From NCBI RefSeq assembly GCF_020618475.1, contig NZ_CP085335.1, positions 2,294,001-2,358,000 on the forward strand: DNA of 64,000 nt. Direction: 5' to 3'. Positions 53,422 through 62,715 of this stretch are shown here, in pieces (position 1 is the stretch's first letter; every line of letters starts with the position of its first letter). This DNA is from Haladaptatus halobius. GTDB lineage: Archaea; Halobacteriota; Halobacteria; Halobacteriales; Haladaptataceae. Below the pieces are notes generated by a model. It was not told the DNA's origin. It did no database searches and was given only the letters and a program-made list of their open reading frames with translations. A program made the position numbers and the translations under genes.

Positions 53422-54330
53422 ATGCATTCCCTTCGAGCCGTCCTGTTGGCGATACTCACTCTCTGTGGGTTCGCCGTCTCGGTGCCGACCGCCGCCGCAC
53501 CGACACCGACCACCCCGGCGGACGTATCCTCTAGCGTCTTCCAGAACGAGGAAAACGTCTCTACCTCCAACGTGTCGCTCGGTGCCGAGATTTCGTCGTT
53601 CATGCAGGTCAGCACGTCACAGACCAAAGGAACGATCGACACCGGCCTGTGGACTGCCCGATTTAACAGCACGGAAAACGAGTCCGCTAAAAAGGAACTC
53701 GTTAGACACCAAGTCGACGATATACGGACTCGACTCAACTCGCTCCACCAGCGCAAGCAGACCCTCGTCGAAAAACGAAAGAGCGGCGAAATCAGCCAGC
53801 TCCAGTATCAGGCCAAGATGAGCGAGGTCATCGGCCAGATTCGCTCGCTCGAACACTCCATCAACACAACGAAGTCTCGCGCCAGGACGGTCGAAACGGG
53901 CGTCGAAGACCTCCAACAGCTCGACAAGCAGGCGGACACTGTCGGTGGGCCCGAGGTCGCGGAGGTCGCTCGCTCGCTCAACAGCGTCTCCACATCCGGC
54001 GAGAACAACTCGACGCAGAGGCCGGGCGTCGGTAACGGGAGTGGAAACGGTACTGTCCCCGGCATCGGAAACGGCAACAACTCTACCATCGGTATCGGAA
54101 ATGGAAACAACTCCACCATCGGGAACGGTAGCGGCAACAACTCCACTATCGGCATCGGCGACGAAAACAACTCGACCGTCGGAAACGGCGACGAAAACAA
54201 CTCGACCGTCGGAAACGGCGACGAAAACAACTCGACCGTCGGAAACGGCGACGAAAACAACTCGACCGTCGGAAACGGCGACGGAAACGGCAGCAGACTG
54301 CTCGGCGACGACCTGGCGATAATCCACTAA
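53422..54330 (+). CDS. Exported protein with tandem N-glycosylation sequon repeats
   Basis: A protein of 302 residues. A signal peptide (about 1-26, ending TAAA) precedes a helical, probably coiled-coil domain (about 85-170, with ELVRHQVDDIRTRLNSLHQR). From about residue 214 to 290 come seven ten-residue repeats, consensus G-N/I-G-D-E-N-N-S-T-V, each with one Asn-Ser-Thr sequon. Further sequons lie in the N-terminal part. The protein ends in a short non-hydrophobic tail, so it is secreted or held by other means. It probably carries dense N-glycans at the cell surface. Confidence 0.85.
   Translation: MHSLRAVLLAILTLCGFAVSVPTAAAPTPTTPADVSSSVFQNEENVSTSNVSLGAEISSFMQVSTSQTKGTIDTGLWTARFNSTENESAKKELVRHQVDDIRTRLNSLHQRKQTLVEKRKSGEISQLQYQAKMSEVIGQIRSLEHSINTTKSRARTVETGVEDLQQLDKQADTVGGPEVAEVARSLNSVSTSGENNSTQRPGVGNGSGNGTVPGIGNGNNSTIGIGNGNNSTIGNGSGNNSTIGIGDENNSTVGNGDENNSTVGNGDENNSTVGNGDENNSTVGNGDGNGSRLLGDDLAIIH
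54061..54290. repeat. 30-bp tandem repeat array inside the exported protein gene
   Basis: Seven units of 30 bases run from 54061 to 54270, with a partial eighth to about 54290. The last three (54181-54210, 54211-54240, 54241-54270) are identical; the first four differ at several, often synonymous, positions. The unit is in frame, so copy number could change without breaking the gene. The lack of spacers excludes a CRISPR array. Confidence 0.95.
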
Positions 54331-54401
54331 CTCGAATCGGGAGTAGCGTCTCGCACCGAGAGACACCCTTTTCCGTTCGCGTTACCAAGTCACTGACGTG
54401 A

Positions 54402-55103
54402 ATGGACTCCGCTGCGCTGCTCGATATCCTCGGGAATGAAAATCGCAGACGAATTCTGCGACTCCTCTCGCACAAACCCTGCTACGTCACGGAGATAAGC
54501 GAGTATCTTGGTGTCAGTCCGAAGGCGGTCATCGACCACCTCCGGAAGTTGGAAGAAGCGGGGTTAGTCGAGAGTCGGACTGACGACCAGCGCCGCAAGT
54601 ATTTCCATATCTCGCGGAACCTCCGACTGGAAGTCGACGTTTCTCCCTACGAGTTCGGCATGAAAAGCGCCTACCCGGCAAGCGCCAATCTCGACGTGAG
54701 CACGTGCCAATACCTCTCGCTCGACATGCAGTACAGCCGCGACAGCGGTGAGCGGGACACGGGTGACGAGCAGGTGAGCGACGTGAAAGCGGGACAGATC
54801 GCCGACCTCGCGGAAGAACTCAACTGCTTGGAGGAGCTGAAAAGCGAACTCTCGCTCGCACAGCGATGGGTTCACGGGCAGATAACCTCCGTCCTCGATA
54901 CGATGAGCGAGGCGGTGGACGGAACTGGCGAAAACCGCATCCGCGCCGAAATCTTGGCCGCACTCGCGGCGGGCGCGGAGACGGTTTCGGAAGTGAGTCA
55001 GAAAGCCGACGCCCCCGGACACGTTGTCGAGGCACATCTCATGAGCATGGCCGAACGGGGCATCGTCGAACGAGAGGACGACCGCTGGACGCTATCCGGT
55101 TAG
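54402..55103 (+). CDS. ArsR-type winged-helix transcriptional regulator
   Basis: A protein of 233 residues. The N-terminal winged helix (about 1-75) reads LLDILGNENRRRILRLLSHK, YVTEISEYLGVSPKAVIDHL and a wing ending RRKYFHIS. A longer C-terminal part contains a second helix-turn-helix-like region (about 180-230). No metal-binding cysteine pair is evident. It starts 71 bases after the sequon-repeat protein gene and could be in the same unit. Confidence 0.85.
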   Translation: MDSAALLDILGNENRRRILRLLSHKPCYVTEISEYLGVSPKAVIDHLRKLEEAGLVESRTDDQRRKYFHISRNLRLEVDVSPYEFGMKSAYPASANLDVSTCQYLSLDMQYSRDSGERDTGDEQVSDVKAGQIADLAEELNCLEELKSELSLAQRWVHGQITSVLDTMSEAVDGTGENRIRAEILAALAAGAETVSEVSQKADAPGHVVEAHLMSMAERGIVEREDDRWTLSG

Positions 55104-55141
55104 CGGTGTCGGTACAACGGTCGCAAAGTAGCGGTCGCGGG

Positions 55142-55609
55142 TTAGAGGTCGCGGGTCAGGCCGTCGCGCAGGTCGCCGCCGAAGTACGCGCTGAGACCGG
55201 CCACCAGAAAACCCGCGCCGAGGCCGACCGCCGCGAAGAGGGTCCCGTCGACTGCCAGCAGCGCGAGGTTCCCCAGGAGGAAGGCTAATCCGGCCGCGAC
55301 CGCCCCCCCAGTCGCGGTTTCGAGGATGCGCGAATCTCCCGTCACCACGCCGAGGACGAACGACGCGGCGAACAGCGCGACGAGTCCGCCGAATTTGTCC
55401 ACGAAGGGCACCGTCCCGCCGACGAACATTGCTATCGTCAGCACCACCGTGGCCAGCAGGAAGTAGCGCGGGGAGAAGAACTCGACCGCTCGTTTCTTTG
55501 CGCGACTCCGGTAGCTCTCGCCCCCGCCCGCCTGCTGCACCTTCTCGGAGTCGCCGAGCACGTCCGAAAGGTCGTCGCTCGTCTCGCGCGTCCGGGTGCG
55601 CTGGGTCAT
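55142..55609 (-). CDS. Membrane protein, unknown function (DUF456-like)
   Basis: A protein of 155 residues. A hydrophilic N-terminus of about 45 residues precedes four hydrophobic helices, with a Gly-rich pair near GGAVAAGLAFLLGNLALLAVDG and VGLGAGFLVAGLSAYFGGD. The helix pattern recalls DUF456-type proteins, but I am not sure. The ATG at 55609 is preferred because a long upstream extension overlaps the divergent gatD. Confidence 0.7.
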   Translation of the reverse strand: MTQRTRTRETSDDLSDVLGDSEKVQQAGGGESYRSRAKKRAVEFFSPRYFLLATVVLTIAMFVGGTVPFVDKFGGLVALFAASFVLGVVTGDSRILETATGGAVAAGLAFLLGNLALLAVDGTLFAAVGLGAGFLVAGLSAYFGGDLRDGLTRDL

Positions 55610-55690
55610 GACTCGGAGTTGACGCCCTGCGATAATGTGCCTTTCCCCGAAACGAGTGGATTCAAGTCGAACGCTGCGTAACCTCGAAGC

Positions 55691-56932
55691 ATGAATTCCG
55701 GAGACCGCGTCCGCGTCGAGCGGGCCGACCAGACGTACGAGGGAGTACTGTTGCCCTCCACGACGGCGGACAACCTCGTCGTCAAACTCGACGGCGGATA
55801 CAACGTCGGTATCGACCGCGACGCCGCCGACGTGGACGTGCTCGAATCGTCGGTCTACGACATCGAAGACGGGGAGACGGGCGACTCGTCCGTCGTCGAG
55901 TTCGACCCGAATCTTCCGACCGTCTCGCTCATTAGCACGGGGGGAACCATCGCTTCGACCGTTGACTACCGAACCGGCGCGGTGACCGCGCAGTTCGACA
56001 CCGAAGACGTGCTCCGTGCGGTGCCGGATCTCGCAGGCCAGGCGAACTATCGCGGCCGAGTCGTCGCCAACATCCTCTCGGAGAACATGACGCCGGACGT
56101 GTGGCGGGAGTTGGCCCGCGCCGTCCACAACGAGATCGAGAACGGCGCGGACGGCGTCGTCGTCATGCACGGCACCGACACGATGCAGTTCACCGCCGCC
56201 GCGCTCTCGTTCATGCTCGACACGCCGGTTCCCGTCGTCTTCACGGGCAGCCAGCGATCCGCCGACCGCCCGTCATCGGACAACGTGATGAACGCGGTCT
56301 GCGCCGTGGAAGCCGCGAAATCCGACTGTTCCGAGGTGCTGGTCTGTATGCACGCCTCCGAGAGCGACGACGTTTGCGCGCTCCACCGCGGCACGCGCGT
56401 CCGCAAGAATCACACGTCGCGCCGGAACGCCTTCGAGACCGTCGGCGCGAAACCGCTCGGCGAGGTGGACTACGACACCGGAGACGTAACGTTTCGACGC
56501 GAGCACGCCGAACGCGGCGTACGAGAACTCGCGCTCGCGGACGACCTCGAAAGCGAGGTCGAACTGCTGAAGTTCACGCCCGGCATGGGCGTCAAGGCGC
56601 TCGACCTCGCCGACGGGAAGGCCGGTCTCGTTCTCGAAGGAACAGGGCTAGGCCACGTCCACTCGGACTGGGTCGACCGCATCGCGGAACTGATCGACGC
56701 CGGAACCACCGTCGTCATGACCAGCCAGTGCATCGAGGGGCGCGTCTGCGACCGCGTCTACGACACCGGACGCGACCTGCTCGACGCGGGCGTCGTGGAG
56801 GGCGAGGACACGCTCCCCGGCACCGCCAAAGTGAAACTGATGTGGGCGCTGGCGAACAGCGCCGACCCCGCGACGACGATGCGAGAACCCCTCGCGGGCG
56901 AGATCTCCGAACGGTCGGTGCCATGGGAGTAA
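55691..56932 (+). CDS. gatD: Glutamyl-tRNA(Gln) amidotransferase subunit D
   Basis: A protein of 413 residues. An N-terminal SH3-like domain (about 1-60) precedes an asparaginase-type catalytic domain with GGTIAS (84-89), HGTDTMQFTAAALSF and the conserved KNHTSRRNAFE loop. With GatE it turns Glu-tRNA(Gln) into Gln-tRNA(Gln), an archaea-specific route. Its stop lies inside the next gene, which begins ten bases earlier. Confidence 0.96.
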   Translation: MNSGDRVRVERADQTYEGVLLPSTTADNLVVKLDGGYNVGIDRDAADVDVLESSVYDIEDGETGDSSVVEFDPNLPTVSLISTGGTIASTVDYRTGAVTAQFDTEDVLRAVPDLAGQANYRGRVVANILSENMTPDVWRELARAVHNEIENGADGVVVMHGTDTMQFTAAALSFMLDTPVPVVFTGSQRSADRPSSDNVMNAVCAVEAAKSDCSEVLVCMHASESDDVCALHRGTRVRKNHTSRRNAFETVGAKPLGEVDYDTGDVTFRREHAERGVRELALADDLESEVELLKFTPGMGVKALDLADGKAGLVLEGTGLGHVHSDWVDRIAELIDAGTTVVMTSQCIEGRVCDRVYDTGRDLLDAGVVEGEDTLPGTAKVKLMWALANSADPATTMREPLAGEISERSVPWE

Positions 56933-57834
56933 CCGAAATCGAACTTCGGGAAGCCACCCACGACGATTACGAGGCCGTCGCCGCGTTCACCGAGAACACG
57001 TGGCCCGACCGCGACGGCGGCGACTACATCCCGTACGTCTACCACGACTGGATAGAGGGCGACGGAAATCGGACCGTGGTCGCCGCCGCGGGCGACGATA
57101 TCGCCGGAATCGTGCAGGCGGTCATGCTCTCCGAGTGGGAGGCGTGGGGCCAGGGGATGCGCGTCAATCCCGACTTTCGCGGGCGCGGCGTCGCCACCGA
57201 CATGACCCACGACCTGTTCGACTGGGCGCGCGGGCAGGGAGCGACCGTCTTCCGTAACATGGTGTTCTCGTGGAACGTTGCCGGACTCGGCCAGTCGCGG
57301 GCAGTCGGCTACGACCCCACCACCGAGTTCCGGTGGGCGCACCCCGACCCTGACCCCGACGCTACCCCCGCGATGGCGGTGACCGCCGACGCGGACGCCG
57401 CGTGGCGCTACTGGAGCGGAAGCGACGCCCGTGCCCATCTCCGCGGCCTCGCGCTCGACGTCGCGGAGTCGTGGGCGCTCTCCGAACTCACCCGCGACGA
57501 CCTCCACCGCACCGCCGCGGACGGCGACCTGTTCGTCGTGCAGGGCGGCGGAACGCGCGGGTTCTCCTTCGCGCTCCGCGAGTACGAACGCGAGAACGAG
57601 GACAGCGAGAAACGGACGTGGGTCGAGTACGGCGTCGGCGCGTGGGCGGACGCCGACGCTGCACGGTCGCTGTTTGCCGCCATCGCCCGCGACGCCGGGA
57701 GACGTGGTGCCGACCGAACGCGCGTCCTGATTCCCGAGACGCCCCGGTGCGTCAGCGACGCGGCCTACTGCCGCGTCCCGGTCGCGGACGAACCCGATTT
57801 CGTGCTCGGAGCCGACCTCACCGCGGCGGACTGA
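56923..57834 (+). CDS. GNAT family N-acetyltransferase, long form
   Basis: A protein of 303 residues. The N-terminal GNAT domain (about 5-135) has the acetyl-CoA loop MRVNPDFRGRGVATDM and the SWNVAGLGQSRAVGYD segment. The C-terminal part (about 150-300) may be a degenerate second GNAT domain, with TWVEYGVGAWADADAARSLF. The substrate is unknown. It starts ten bases before the end of gatD, so they are cotranscribed. Confidence 0.85.
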   Translation: MGVTEIELREATHDDYEAVAAFTENTWPDRDGGDYIPYVYHDWIEGDGNRTVVAAAGDDIAGIVQAVMLSEWEAWGQGMRVNPDFRGRGVATDMTHDLFDWARGQGATVFRNMVFSWNVAGLGQSRAVGYDPTTEFRWAHPDPDPDATPAMAVTADADAAWRYWSGSDARAHLRGLALDVAESWALSELTRDDLHRTAADGDLFVVQGGGTRGFSFALREYERENEDSEKRTWVEYGVGAWADADAARSLFAAIARDAGRRGADRTRVLIPETPRCVSDAAYCRVPVADEPDFVLGADLTAAD

Positions 57835-57836
57835 CG

Positions 57837-58961
57837 TCAGTCGTCGGAGTGTCTTTTCTTCGGTTGGGTGACATTCCAATCGCCCGTCGCGTTCTCGCTC
57901 CAATCGAACTCGTCGATATTCGCGCCCCGCTGGAGGATGAACGGACCGGCGGCGAGCGTGTTGAGCGTCACCGCCACTGCTCGGATAACGTACGCGGTGA
58001 GGATGATGTACGGTGCGAGCGCGATAGTGTAAGAAACGCTGACGAACAGCAACAGCGGCGAGATACCGAACACCGACGTCGCCGGGAAAATACTCGTATC
58101 CAGCGCCAGCAGGACGTATGAGGAGAAGACGATAGTCGGTAACGAGACGTACAGCAGGCGACTGGAGAGGCGCGCGAGTTCGCGCTTGTAGTACAGCGAC
58201 TTGAAGTATTCGCGGCCGGTGGCGAAGAACTTCAGCGTGTCGATGAGATCATTTATCGCCTCTCGCTCGTCGTCGGCGAGACTGTGTTCGTACTTGCGCT
58301 TGAACCGTCGCGCGGCGTTAAGTTGGCGCGAGTAGTCGTAGTTCAGTCCGGCGAGCAACACCCTGAACGTGCCGAACTCGGCGTTCGACAGCGTCTCCCC
58401 GGCGCACTCGGCGTCGGCGGTCACTCGGTCGGAGAACGTCTCCGCCTCCTCGCGGAACTCGTCGTCGTCGCTCTTGGAGGCGATGTTGGCCAGCGCCGTC
58501 GTCTGTCGATCGATGACTTGGAGAATGACCCGCAGGAACTCCGCGGGACGGGCGGGGCTGACGTTCGATTCGAGGAACTCCTCGATGCGGCCGCGGTACT
58601 GTATCGAGGCGTCGATGCGCTCGCGCTGGTTCTGGATGTCGGTTATCTCTTGGGAGAAGACGATGGAGTTGATGGAGACGACGATGGAGACGAGCAGGAT
58701 GATACCGCTCAACAGCGTGTTGAACATCGACTGCACCGTGTTCGTCTCCGACAGCAGTCTGTGCATATCCACCGGTCGAACCACCGACAGCAGTAACAGG
58801 GCGGCGAGTACGCCGGTCAACAGGAGCACGGAGACCGAGACGCGCGTGCCACGAAGGAGAAACCACTGGCTCAGCCGCTCGTGGATCGACAGTCGTTCGT
58901 CAGCCTCACCTCCTGGAAGGAACTCGTCGAACGATCGCTCGTCGGGCGTCACAGTTTTCAT
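57837..58961 (-). CDS. Four-helix membrane protein, unknown function
   Basis: A protein of 374 residues. Two N-terminal helices (about 41-62 and 80-102) and two C-terminal ones (about 270-290 and 300-330) frame a cytoplasmic or extracellular helical domain of about 160 residues (FSQEITDIQNQRERIDASI and following). It resembles haloarchaeal membrane proteins without assigned function. Its stop is two bases from the end of the convergent GNAT gene. Confidence 0.75.
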   Translation of the reverse strand: MKTVTPDERSFDEFLPGGEADERLSIHERLSQWFLLRGTRVSVSVLLLTGVLAALLLLSVVRPVDMHRLLSETNTVQSMFNTLLSGIILLVSIVVSINSIVFSQEITDIQNQRERIDASIQYRGRIEEFLESNVSPARPAEFLRVILQVIDRQTTALANIASKSDDDEFREEAETFSDRVTADAECAGETLSNAEFGTFRVLLAGLNYDYSRQLNAARRFKRKYEHSLADDEREAINDLIDTLKFFATGREYFKSLYYKRELARLSSRLLYVSLPTIVFSSYVLLALDTSIFPATSVFGISPLLLFVSVSYTIALAPYIILTAYVIRAVAVTLNTLAAGPFILQRGANIDEFDWSENATGDWNVTQPKKRHSDD

Positions 58962-59021
58962 CCGAAACTAAGTTCGAATCGGCGAGGTCATTCTGTTTGA
59001 AAAGGAAAGCAAACGACTCGG

Positions 59022-59780
59022 CTACGCGAACTCGTCGGCGACGGTAGTCAGGAAGTCTCGCTGGCGCGTCTCGTGCCCGATACCGAGCGCCGATACGCTG
59101 ATTTCGCCGTCGGCGAGCGCTCGGCGGTCGGTTCCAACTGGGTCGTCCAACTCTTCGGGACGATTCCGTTTGAGCGGGTCGTAGAACCGGTCTATCAGTT
59201 CGAGTCCGTCGTCACTCTCCTCGATTCGAACGTCGAAGTCGCGTACCGGGCGCGTTACTCGAATCGGCGGCGTCTCCTCGACCGTCGGAGCGTTGACGTT
59301 CAGGAACGTACCGGAGCCGAGAGCGTCGGCGTGCGCGACGAGATGGCGCGTGACTCGCGCCGCTTGCTCGAAATCCTCTCGCTCGAACGCCCGTAAGCCG
59401 CCGACGGCGGGGTCGTACGCGGAAACCGCTATACCGGGTACGTCGAGGAAGACGGCCTCCTTCGCGGCGCCGACGGTTCCTGAGCGGTCGAGTTTGTGCG
59501 CCCCGAAATTCGGCCCGGCGTTGCACCCCGCGACGACCACGTCCGGGTTCGCTTCGAGCGCGCGGAGTCCGACTGCGACGCAGTCGCAGGGCGTTCCATG
59601 GACGACGAGTCCGCGGTCGTGGTCGTCCACCTCGACGTTGTGCGAGTTCGTGCGTCCGACGCCGCTCTGGTCGTCGGCGGGAGCGACGACCGTCACGTCG
59701 GCGATGGTCGAGAGTTCGTCGTAGAGCGCGTCGATGCCGGGTTCGTCCGTGCCATCGTCGTTCGTCAGGAGGACGCGCAC
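59022..59780 (-). CDS. surE: 5'/3'-nucleotidase SurE
   Basis: A protein of 252 residues. The metal site LLTNDDGTDEPG (4-15) and the PADDQSGVGRTNSH and GCNAGPNFGAHK segments are complete. It removes phosphate from nucleoside monophosphates and short polyphosphate. It lies three bases after the samp1 stop on the same strand, so both are on one mRNA. Confidence 0.96.
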   Translation of the reverse strand: MRVLLTNDDGTDEPGIDALYDELSTIADVTVVAPADDQSGVGRTNSHNVEVDDHDRGLVVHGTPCDCVAVGLRALEANPDVVVAGCNAGPNFGAHKLDRSGTVGAAKEAVFLDVPGIAVSAYDPAVGGLRAFEREDFEQAARVTRHLVAHADALGSGTFLNVNAPTVEETPPIRVTRPVRDFDVRIEESDDGLELIDRFYDPLKRNRPEELDDPVGTDRRALADGEISVSALGIGHETRQRDFLTTVADEFA

Positions 59781-59783
59781 GGC

Positions 59784-60059
59784 TCAGCCTCCACTCACGG
59801 GCGGGAAGAGCGCGAGTTCGTCGCCCGATTCCAGCTTCGTCTCCAGCCCGTTTTCGGTGAAGACGTTTGTCCCGCTTCGGAGGACGTTGATGTGGTCGCG
59901 GAGGTGGCCATCCTCGTCGAGCACGCGATCTTCGAGTTCCGGACGCGGTTCGAGGAGCGCGTCCAAGGCGTCGCCCACGGTGTCGCCCGGTTCGGCGTCC
60001 ACGGACACCGTCTTGTTCCCGGCGAGTTCGGCGAGATCCGCGAAGAGTTTCCACTGCAT
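59784..60059 (-). CDS. samp1: Ubiquitin-like small archaeal modifier protein SAMP1 (MoaD family)
   Basis: A protein of 91 residues with the beta-grasp fold pattern and the C-terminal VSGG di-glycine needed for adenylation and transfer. In Haloferax SAMP1 is both a protein tag and the sulfur donor for MoaE in molybdopterin synthesis. The MoaE fusion is encoded at 15059-15829. Length and end fit SAMP1 rather than SAMP2. Confidence 0.93.
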   Translation of the reverse strand: MQWKLFADLAELAGNKTVSVDAEPGDTVGDALDALLEPRPELEDRVLDEDGHLRDHINVLRSGTNVFTENGLETKLESGDELALFPPVSGG

Positions 60060-60200
60060 AGTTGCCGTGACGGGTGGGTGCGGGAAGTGGCTTTCTCTCT
60101 CGGAGGGTGGCGTTCGGTACCGCCTTCGCTATTGAGCGGACGAACCGCACGACGAACGTCAGCATCGGGGCGACCATCGCCCGATTTTGGTTTCGGTATC

Positions 60201-61367
60201 CTACTTAAATGCTCGTGCGGGTTCGCCCGCTCGGTCGTCCGCCGCCCGTTCGATTCGTCGGAGGAGACTCGGCCGGGCGACGACGTAGAGGGTGTCGCTT
60301 TCCGCGAACTTTCGCGAACGAAGGGGAAGCGGTTCCACGGGGCCGGACTCGGGGCGAACCGCGACCACGGTCGCGTCGAGACTGCCGACGGGAACCCCGA
60401 CGAGATCGCTTCCCGGTGCGACCGTCACCACGCCCATGGTCTCGTCGGCGGCCCGCAACCGGGTGGCGAACTCGCGCTCCGGTCGGTCTCGCGTCGGGAG
60501 CGTCACCAGCCGATACCGCTCCGTCGCGTCGAGTTTCTCCGCTTCGGTCGCGTCCACCGCCACCGTCACCACGTCTTCCGTGACGCCTCGGAGTTCGCCG
60601 GTCGTGACGCGCTCGGCACCGTCTTCGTCTCGTCGCCAAACGGCGACCGCATCGCCGACGCCCGCGCTGAACGCCGGATCAGCTCGAAGCACGACCGCGA
60701 CCGTTCCCGGCGCGAGCATCGGTCCGAGACCGGCGACGCGACTCCCGAGTGCGAGATACTCGATGGTTCCGTCGGCGGCGAGGTCGATGTCCACGTAGCC
60801 GACGCCGTGGTCGTCCCTGAGTCGGGCGACGAGACGCTCCTTGAGTTCGGCGACGGTCAGCCCCCGCGGGAACAGGAACGTCGAACCGGCCAGTTCGTCC
60901 TTCGTCTCCGAGGAGACGGCGTCGTGTCCGTCGATGTCATGGATGGTCTCCGGAAGCGTGATCGCGACGACGCGCCCCACCGCACCCACGATTCGGCTCA
61001 CGTCGTCGTCGAGCTTCGTCACCCCCGAAAGCGCCGCCACGTTGGTCGTCAATCGATCGCCGATTCGTGCGCCGACGATGGCGGTGAGTCCCGCGAGGAC
61101 GAACGAGACCACGGTTTCCGCCGCGTTCGACAGCGTCAGCACTTCTTCATTTCCGGGGGGGAGGTACAGTTGGAGCGTCTTCCATGTGCCGGTCGCTATG
61201 CCGACCGCACCGACCCCGACGAGCACGGTGAGTCCGGTCGGCACCCGTTCGCGGGCGTACCAGCGATGGACGAAGGCGACCGTACCCGCGACCGCCCCCG
61301 AGAGGACGGCGAGACCGACGATGCGAGCGAGCGCATCGACCGGAATCGGAGGGAGTTGTTGTATCAT
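60201..61367 (-). CDS. Membrane protein with TrkA-C/RCK-like domains
   Basis: A protein of 388 residues. Three hydrophobic helices (about 12-30, 44-60, 80-102) precede a long soluble region. Within it, two TrkA-C-like modules can be seen, the last one with GSDLVGVPVGSLDATVVAV and RKFAESDTLYVVARP. It contains no pore loop. It overlaps the gene before it by four bases, and the two share this layout. They may sense a nucleotide or ion and regulate a transporter, perhaps the divergent channel protein at 62716. Confidence 0.82.
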   Translation of the reverse strand: MIQQLPPIPVDALARIVGLAVLSGAVAGTVAFVHRWYARERVPTGLTVLVGVGAVGIATGTWKTLQLYLPPGNEEVLTLSNAAETVVSFVLAGLTAIVGARIGDRLTTNVAALSGVTKLDDDVSRIVGAVGRVVAITLPETIHDIDGHDAVSSETKDELAGSTFLFPRGLTVAELKERLVARLRDDHGVGYVDIDLAADGTIEYLALGSRVAGLGPMLAPGTVAVVLRADPAFSAGVGDAVAVWRRDEDGAERVTTGELRGVTEDVVTVAVDATEAEKLDATERYRLVTLPTRDRPEREFATRLRAADETMGVVTVAPGSDLVGVPVGSLDATVVAVRPESGPVEPLPLRSRKFAESDTLYVVARPSLLRRIERAADDRAGEPARAFK

Positions 61368-62554
61368 CCGACCGCCTCCGAAAACCGCTCCAGCGCGGTT
61401 CGAGGTCCCGCAACGTACAGGTCGTCGCCGTCGGCGAGCACGGTCGTTCCGTGCGGCGCGACCGTCCAGTCGTCGTCTCGCTCAACCGCGAGTATCGCCA
61501 CGCCGTAGCTGTCTCGAACGCGCGTCTCGCCGAGCGTCGCTCCGTCGAGGTCGCTCCCCGCACGTATCGACATCCGCCTGAACTGCTGGCCCGCCTGCTT
61601 GAGCAGGTTGACGAGTTGGAACTCGGAACGCCGTCCGCGCGAGCGAACTCGCAACTTCAGCGGCTCGTCTTCGAGGAGTTCCGTCGCGTCGGCTCTCGGC
61701 ACCGAAACCGTCACGCGTCCGTCCCCCCCGGTCGTCGTCGGCGCGCGCGAAACCGACTCGCCGTCGCCAGCCGTCTCGTCGTCGGTCGATTCGCTGTCGG
61801 TCTTCGCGCTCAGGACGGTTCCGGTCACCTCGTCGTCGGCGACCGTGAATGCGACCTCGTCGCCTCGGGCGAGACCGGTCGGCACGAGCGTATCGACCGA
61901 CACCGCCCGTCGATTCGACGGAATCCGACGGGAGAGCGATCCTTCCGGCGGTGCGGCGCTCACCGTCGCCGTTCCCGTCGCGTCGATTTCGACGGTCACG
62001 TCCGCGAAGTCGTGTTCGGTTCTGAGACGGTCAGCCAACCGCGACTCCAACTCCCGAAGCGGGAGGTCGGCGGGAAACGTCCACTCCTCCTCGCGCAGTT
62101 TCGCTCGCAGATCGTCCGACAACGGCGGGTAGCCTTCGATATCTCCGATTTCACCCGCGACGGTGACGCGAACTCGTCCGAACCGCCCGACTCGCTCGAT
62201 CACGTCGCTCGAAAGGCGGTGCTCTCGCAGTCGTCGAAGACCGATACGGCGAGGGAACGACGCGCCCATCGCGTCCCCTTTCGCGTGGGCGTACTGCGTC
62301 GCTAGCATCACGACGATGACCCCGACGACGACGATGGGGGAGTTGACTACGGGGGGTTCCAGCAAGCCGAGCAGCCCGCCCTGCACGCCCGCGATGGCGA
62401 CCCCGAGCACCACGACGGCGAACCCCGGAAGCGAGACGCCGGTCACGTACCGGAACACGAACCCGAGGCTCCACGCGACGAGCGCCGGAACGACGCCGGT
62501 GAGCGCTCCGAGATACAGGCCGAGGAGCAGTTCGACCGGAAGCGAGTAACCCAT
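61364..62554 (-). CDS. Membrane protein with TrkA-C/RCK-like domain
   Basis: A protein of 396 residues. Three N-terminal helices (about 4-25, 30-55, 65-90) are followed by GASFPRRIGLRRLREHRLSSD and a soluble part. An acidic insert (about 245-275) separates it from a C-terminal TrkA-C domain, AGSDLDGATLGETRVRDSYG and TTVLADGDDLYVAGP. The ATG at 62554 was chosen over a GTG at 62578. It is cotranscribed with the next gene (four-base overlap). Confidence 0.82.
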   Translation of the reverse strand: MGYSLPVELLLGLYLGALTGVVPALVAWSLGFVFRYVTGVSLPGFAVVVLGVAIAGVQGGLLGLLEPPVVNSPIVVVGVIVVMLATQYAHAKGDAMGASFPRRIGLRRLREHRLSSDVIERVGRFGRVRVTVAGEIGDIEGYPPLSDDLRAKLREEEWTFPADLPLRELESRLADRLRTEHDFADVTVEIDATGTATVSAAPPEGSLSRRIPSNRRAVSVDTLVPTGLARGDEVAFTVADDEVTGTVLSAKTDSESTDDETAGDGESVSRAPTTTGGDGRVTVSVPRADATELLEDEPLKLRVRSRGRRSEFQLVNLLKQAGQQFRRMSIRAGSDLDGATLGETRVRDSYGVAILAVERDDDWTVAPHGTTVLADGDDLYVAGPRTALERFSEAVG

Positions 62555-62715
62555 ACACCGAGCAGACGTGGCAATCACAAAGACGTACCGACCCCCGCGC
62601 TGGGGGGAACGTCAGTCACGGTGACGTCCCCGACGACGAGCGGTTCTCCAAAATTCGCCCGCCGCGGATCGATCGGCCACCTGACTTATCATTCGCGGCG
62701 TAGCAGAGCGGTCGT

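Noticed and set aside
54061..54290. Possible CRISPR array, as 30-bp repeats are present
   Set aside because: The repeats are directly adjacent without spacers, are in frame with the exported protein, and vary at synonymous positions.
59496..61508. Very long plus-strand open frame across samp1 and a TrkA-C gene
   Set aside because: It is the antisense shadow of GC-rich genes; the minus-strand proteins have clear family motifs.
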